DNA of 6,856 nucleotides, from positions 1 to 6,856 of the forward strand of contig JAGLSJ010000030.1 of assembly GCA_023270095.1 (NCBI GenBank). Reading direction: 5' to 3'. The position numbers and the translations under genes were made by a program. The notes under the pieces are model-generated. The model was not told the origin of the DNA. It saw only the letters and a program-made list of their open reading frames with translations, and made no database searches. This document shows positions 4,994 through 6,856 of this stretch, piece by piece (position 1 is the stretch's first letter; every line of letters starts with the position of its first letter). Source of the stretch: Minisyncoccota bacterium (GTDB taxonomy: Bacteria > Patescibacteriota > Minisyncoccia > JAHIHE01 > JAGLIN01).

Positions 4994-6319
4994 ATGACAC
5001 AAAAAGAAAGGGTTGATCTAATTTTATATAACGGGGTTGTTCTGACTATTAATGATAGTGATGAAATTATTGATGATGGGGCTGTGGCAATTAAAGAAAA
5101 TCAAATTATTGATTTGGGAAAGTCTGAAGATATAAAAAATAAATATGAAGCAAAAAAAGAAATTGATGTAAATCATGGAGTGATTATGCCAGGGCTTGTG
5201 AATACGCATACGCATTTGGCGATGAGTATTTTCAGAGGATTGGCCGATGATCTATCTCTTGATAAATGGTGGAACGAACATATGTTTCCAGCGGAAGAAA
5301 AATTCATCAACAAAGATTCGGCATATTGGGGGAGTTTACTTTCTTGCGGAGAGCTAATTCTTTCAGGAACAACAACCTTTTGCGATATGTATTTTTTTGA
5401 AAAAGAAACAGGCTACGCAGCTGAAAAAGCTGGAATTAGAGGTATTATCGGAGAGGGAATAGTTAGTGAATTTGGGGATGAAAAAGAAATTTTTGCTAAT
5501 AAGATGGAATTAACAGCAGGGCTTCTAGATAAATTTAAGGAGAGTTCTCTTGTGTTAATTGCTATAGAACCTCATAGTTGTTATACGTGTAGTAAAGAGA
5601 TTTTGATAAAATCAAAGAGATTTGCTGATGAAAACGATTTGCTTTTTGTAACTCATCTTTCTGAAACAAAAAAAGAAGTTGAAGATATAAAAAATAAATT
5701 AGGAATGTCGCCAGTTGAATATCTGGATAAGATTGGAGTTTTAGACGAAAGAACACTTGCAGCACATTGTGTTTGGCTTTCTGGTGAGGATATTGAAATT
5801 TTGAAAAAAAGAGGTGTAAAAGTTTCGCATTGTCCAAACAGTAATATGAAACTTGCCTCAGGAGTTGCTCCTGTCGGAAAATTATTTGAAGGTCGGGTGA
5901 CAGTAAGTTTAGGTACAGATGGATCGGCAAGCAATAATAATCTCGATATGTTTTCAGAAATGAGTAACGCATCAAAATTGGCAAAAGTCTCGACATTAAA
6001 TCCAGAAATTGTTTCGGCGCAAGAAACAGTGAGAATGGCAACAATAAACGGTGCAAAAGCTTTGGGAATGGAAAAAGAAATCGGTAGTTTGGAAATTGGC
6101 AAAAAAGCAGACATAATTGTTCTGGATTTCAATAAGCCACATCTCGTTCCAGTTTACGATTATTATTCTCATTTAGTTTATTCTGTTTCTGGAAATGATG
6201 TTCAGTTTTGTATAGTTGACGGAAAAGTTATTATGGAAAATAGAAAAATATTATCATTCGATATAAACAAAGCCATGGATAAAGTAAAAGAAATTTCTGA
6301 AAAAGTAAAAGCATTCTAG
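4994..6319 (+). CDS. mtaD: 5'-methylthioadenosine/S-adenosylhomocysteine deaminase (MtaD-like amidohydrolase)
   Basis: This cytosolic metal-dependent enzyme of the amidohydrolase superfamily deaminates SAH and/or methylthioadenosine to the inosine forms, removing the by-products of SAM use. Seen here: an N-terminal beta-sandwich strand set ('DLILYNGVVLTIND'), 'PGLVNTHTHLAM' with metal ligands H72 and H74, 'RGLADDLSLDKWWNEHMFPAE' (family-typical lid), 'EPHSCYTCS' with H194, 'THLSET' with ligand H221 and E224, 'LAAHCVWLS' with H258, 'VSHCPNSNMKLASGVAP', and 'SLGTDGSASNNNLDMFSEM' with ligand D309. The C-terminal sandwich ends the protein ('GSLEIGKKADIIVLDFNKPHLVP'). All catalytic positions known from Thermotoga TM0936 are present, and 441 residues is a normal length. 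Related chlorohydrolases and guanine deaminases share the fold, but the NNNLDMF and NMKLASG motifs favour MtaD. It starts 71 bases after iscS, with no SD. Confidence 0.93.
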   Translation: MTQKERVDLILYNGVVLTINDSDEIIDDGAVAIKENQIIDLGKSEDIKNKYEAKKEIDVNHGVIMPGLVNTHTHLAMSIFRGLADDLSLDKWWNEHMFPAEEKFINKDSAYWGSLLSCGELILSGTTTFCDMYFFEKETGYAAEKAGIRGIIGEGIVSEFGDEKEIFANKMELTAGLLDKFKESSLVLIAIEPHSCYTCSKEILIKSKRFADENDLLFVTHLSETKKEVEDIKNKLGMSPVEYLDKIGVLDERTLAAHCVWLSGEDIEILKKRGVKVSHCPNSNMKLASGVAPVGKLFEGRVTVSLGTDGSASNNNLDMFSEMSNASKLAKVSTLNPEIVSAQETVRMATINGAKALGMEKEIGSLEIGKKADIIVLDFNKPHLVPVYDYYSHLVYSVSGNDVQFCIVDGKVIMENRKILSFDINKAMDKVKEISEKVKAF

Positions 6320-6346
6320 TATATTTTGGTAGTATCGTCGACACAC

Positions 6347-6375
6347 TTTACATAAATTATTATATGTAGTAATAT
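6347..6375 (+). promoter_or_regulatory. Possible tRNA-Tyr promoter
   Basis: TTTACA (6347-6352, 5 of 6 to the -35 consensus) is followed after exactly 17 bases by TAATAT (6370-6375, 4 of 6). Overlapping TATACT (6373-6378) is a better -10 but with 20-base spacing. Transcription would begin about 20 bases before the tRNA, a normal 5' leader for RNase P. Confidence 0.4.
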
Positions 6376-6400
6376 ACTTAAGTAAAAAATATAAAATTAT

Positions 6401-6482
6401 GGGTAGGTACCAAAGCGGTCAAATGGGACTGGCTGTAAACCAGTTGGCTCTGCCTTCGGGGGTTCGATTCCCTCCCTACCCA
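6401..6482 (+). tRNA. tRNA-Tyr (anticodon GTA)
   Basis: A complete cloverleaf with a long class II variable arm is present. The acceptor stem GGGTAGG (6401-6407) pairs perfectly with CCTACCC (6475-6481), with discriminator A at 6482. The anticodon stem ACTGG/CCAGT (6428-6432, 6440-6444) closes the loop CTGTAAA with anticodon GTA at 6435-6437. The variable arm (6445-6457) folds as GGC-TCT-GCC. The T stem GGGGG/CCCTC has one G-U pair and the loop TTCGATT (6463-6469). The long variable arm is normal for bacterial tRNA-Tyr. The CCA end is not encoded (the DNA continues CAAA), so a CCA-adding enzyme is needed. It appears to be its own transcription unit, with a candidate promoter before and a terminator after it. 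Confidence 0.97.
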
Positions 6483-6489
6483 CAAAGAA

Positions 6490-6533
6490 AAAAGATAAAA
6501 CTGTAATATTTAATTAGAACAGTTTTATTTTTT
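6490..6533 (+). terminator. Rho-independent terminator after tRNA-Tyr
   Basis: The left arm at 6490-6504 (ending ATAAAACTGT) pairs with 6519-6533 (starting ACAGTTTTAT). The inner 10 pairs are perfect; the stem extends to 15 with one G-U pair, and the outer A/T pairs double as the U-tract. The loop is 14 bases. The stem is AT-rich with few GC pairs, but position and T-run support termination, possibly in both directions. Confidence 0.75.
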
Positions 6534-6607
6534 AACTCAATATTGATAATGTAAAAAGCTATATTGATTGTATAAAAATAATTTAATTTTGCAAGATTAT
6601 TTATATA

Positions 6608-6636
6608 TTGTAATGAGCTTTAAAATGTTGTATAAT
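6608..6636 (+). promoter_or_regulatory. Probable uppS promoter
   Basis: TTGTAA (6608-6613, 4 of 6 to the -35 consensus), a 17-base spacer and a perfect TATAAT (6631-6636). Transcription would begin near 6643, leaving a leader of about 26 bases. It lies after the tRNA terminator and directly ahead of uppS, so it probably starts a new transcript. Confidence 0.6.
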
Positions 6637-6668
6637 TTAAAGATGATTGATTAACTCAAACTAGTTTA

Positions 6669-6856
6669 ATGATAATAGATAATAATAAACTACCTAAACA
6701 CATCGCTATAATTCCTGATGGGAATCGCAGATGGGCTGAAAAGCATAAACTTGAAGCTTGGTTCGGTCACAAAAAAGGAGCGGAATATATCGACAAGTTA
6801 GTGGATGTTATAATTGAGATGAAAATTCCGCATCTTTCTTTTTGGGGATCTTCAAA
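6669..6856 (+). CDS. uppS: Undecaprenyl diphosphate synthase (isoprenyl transferase UppS), 3' end cut by the window edge
   Basis: Only the first 62 codons are in the window and the frame is open to the last base. UppS adds isopentenyl units in cis to farnesyl diphosphate, making the C55 lipid carrier for peptidoglycan and surface glycans; it works at the membrane face. Seen here: 'LPKHIAIIPDGNRRWAEKHKL' region with D17 as the essential Mg/diphosphate-binding Asp and N19, R20, R21, W22; 'GHKKGAEYIDKLV' (helix 2 motif); and 'IPHLSFWGSS' at the cut. The P16 and R20 of IPDGNRRW, instead of the common MDGNGRW, and the FWGSS are features I associate with archaeal-like and Patescibacteria forms (recollection, not searched). 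The ATG at 6669 is the first in frame, and an upstream ATG at 6642 ends at once in a stop. No SD is visible. Confidence 0.92.
   Translation, partial: MIIDNNKLPKHIAIIPDGNRRWAEKHKLEAWFGHKKGAEYIDKLVDVIIEMKIPHLSFWGSS

Noticed and set aside
5562..6132. Two long overlapping antisense open frames (164 and 159 codons) opposite the mtaD gene
   Set aside because: They lie wholly within a strongly recognised + strand gene with intact motifs, show no family pattern, and are rich in S/L/F as expected from the reverse strand of AT-rich coding DNA.
1..6856. Alternative genetic code with TGA as glycine (Gracilibacteria-type)
   Set aside because: Three genes end in TGA where the family would end, no conserved glycine falls on TGA, and reading through the thpR TGA reaches a TAA within two codons.
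1..6856. Prophage, transposase, defence or toxin-antitoxin system
   Set aside because: All recognised genes are metabolic, envelope or translation genes with housekeeping-type motifs. No mobile-element protein or paired small toxin/antitoxin frames were found.

Overview
This is an AT-rich, single-orientation bacterial segment: every gene I can support is on the + strand. It carries eight protein genes (the first and last cut by the window edges), one tRNA-Tyr gene and one repeat-rich intergenic region. TGA works as a stop codon (it ends the first gene, wecG and the membrane-protein gene), so code 11 fits and the TGA=Gly code of Gracilibacteria/Absconditabacteria does not. None of the seven visible start codons has a Shine-Dalgarno-like motif in the 18-20 bases before it. 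Poor SD signals, strong A/T bias, a UppS with the IPDGNRRW...FWGSS signature and short mixed operons suggest a Patescibacteria/CPR-type genome (Parcubacteria-like). This is inference, not proof.

Layout: 1-393 is the 3' part of an RNA 2',3'-cyclic phosphodiesterase (ThpR, 2H superfamily). 394-674 is noncoding and holds imperfect inverted repeats of the GTCATTCTGAG...GAAGAATCCCG type. 675-1562 is a WecG/TagA/CpsF glycosyltransferase with an unusual internal hydrophobic insertion. 1670-2686 is a GalT-type nucleotidyltransferase behind a good extended -10 promoter. 2731-3219 is a small membrane protein of the COG2426/PF06695 'small multidrug export' family. 3278-3730 is a zinc nucleoside/tRNA-type deaminase, followed after 10 bases by a class I cysteine desulfurase (3741-4922). 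4994-6319 is an MtaD-type methylthioadenosine/S-adenosylhomocysteine deaminase. 6401-6482 is tRNA-Tyr(GTA) followed by a strong hairpin terminator. 6669 to the end is the start of undecaprenyl diphosphate synthase (uppS), with its own near-consensus promoter.

How they fit together: wecG and uppS both belong to undecaprenyl-linked surface glycan synthesis, and galT could supply UDP-sugars to it. The deaminase, the desulfurase and the tRNA gene point to tRNA maturation and modification. MtaD recycles the by-products of SAM-dependent reactions. These are mostly housekeeping genes. I see no defence island, phage, CRISPR array or clearly new multi-gene system. The observations most worth checking are the wecG insertion, the tandem 14-base duplication within wecG, the altered second 2H motif in thpR, and the scattered GTCATTCTGA-type repeat pieces, one of which contains a gene's stop codon.
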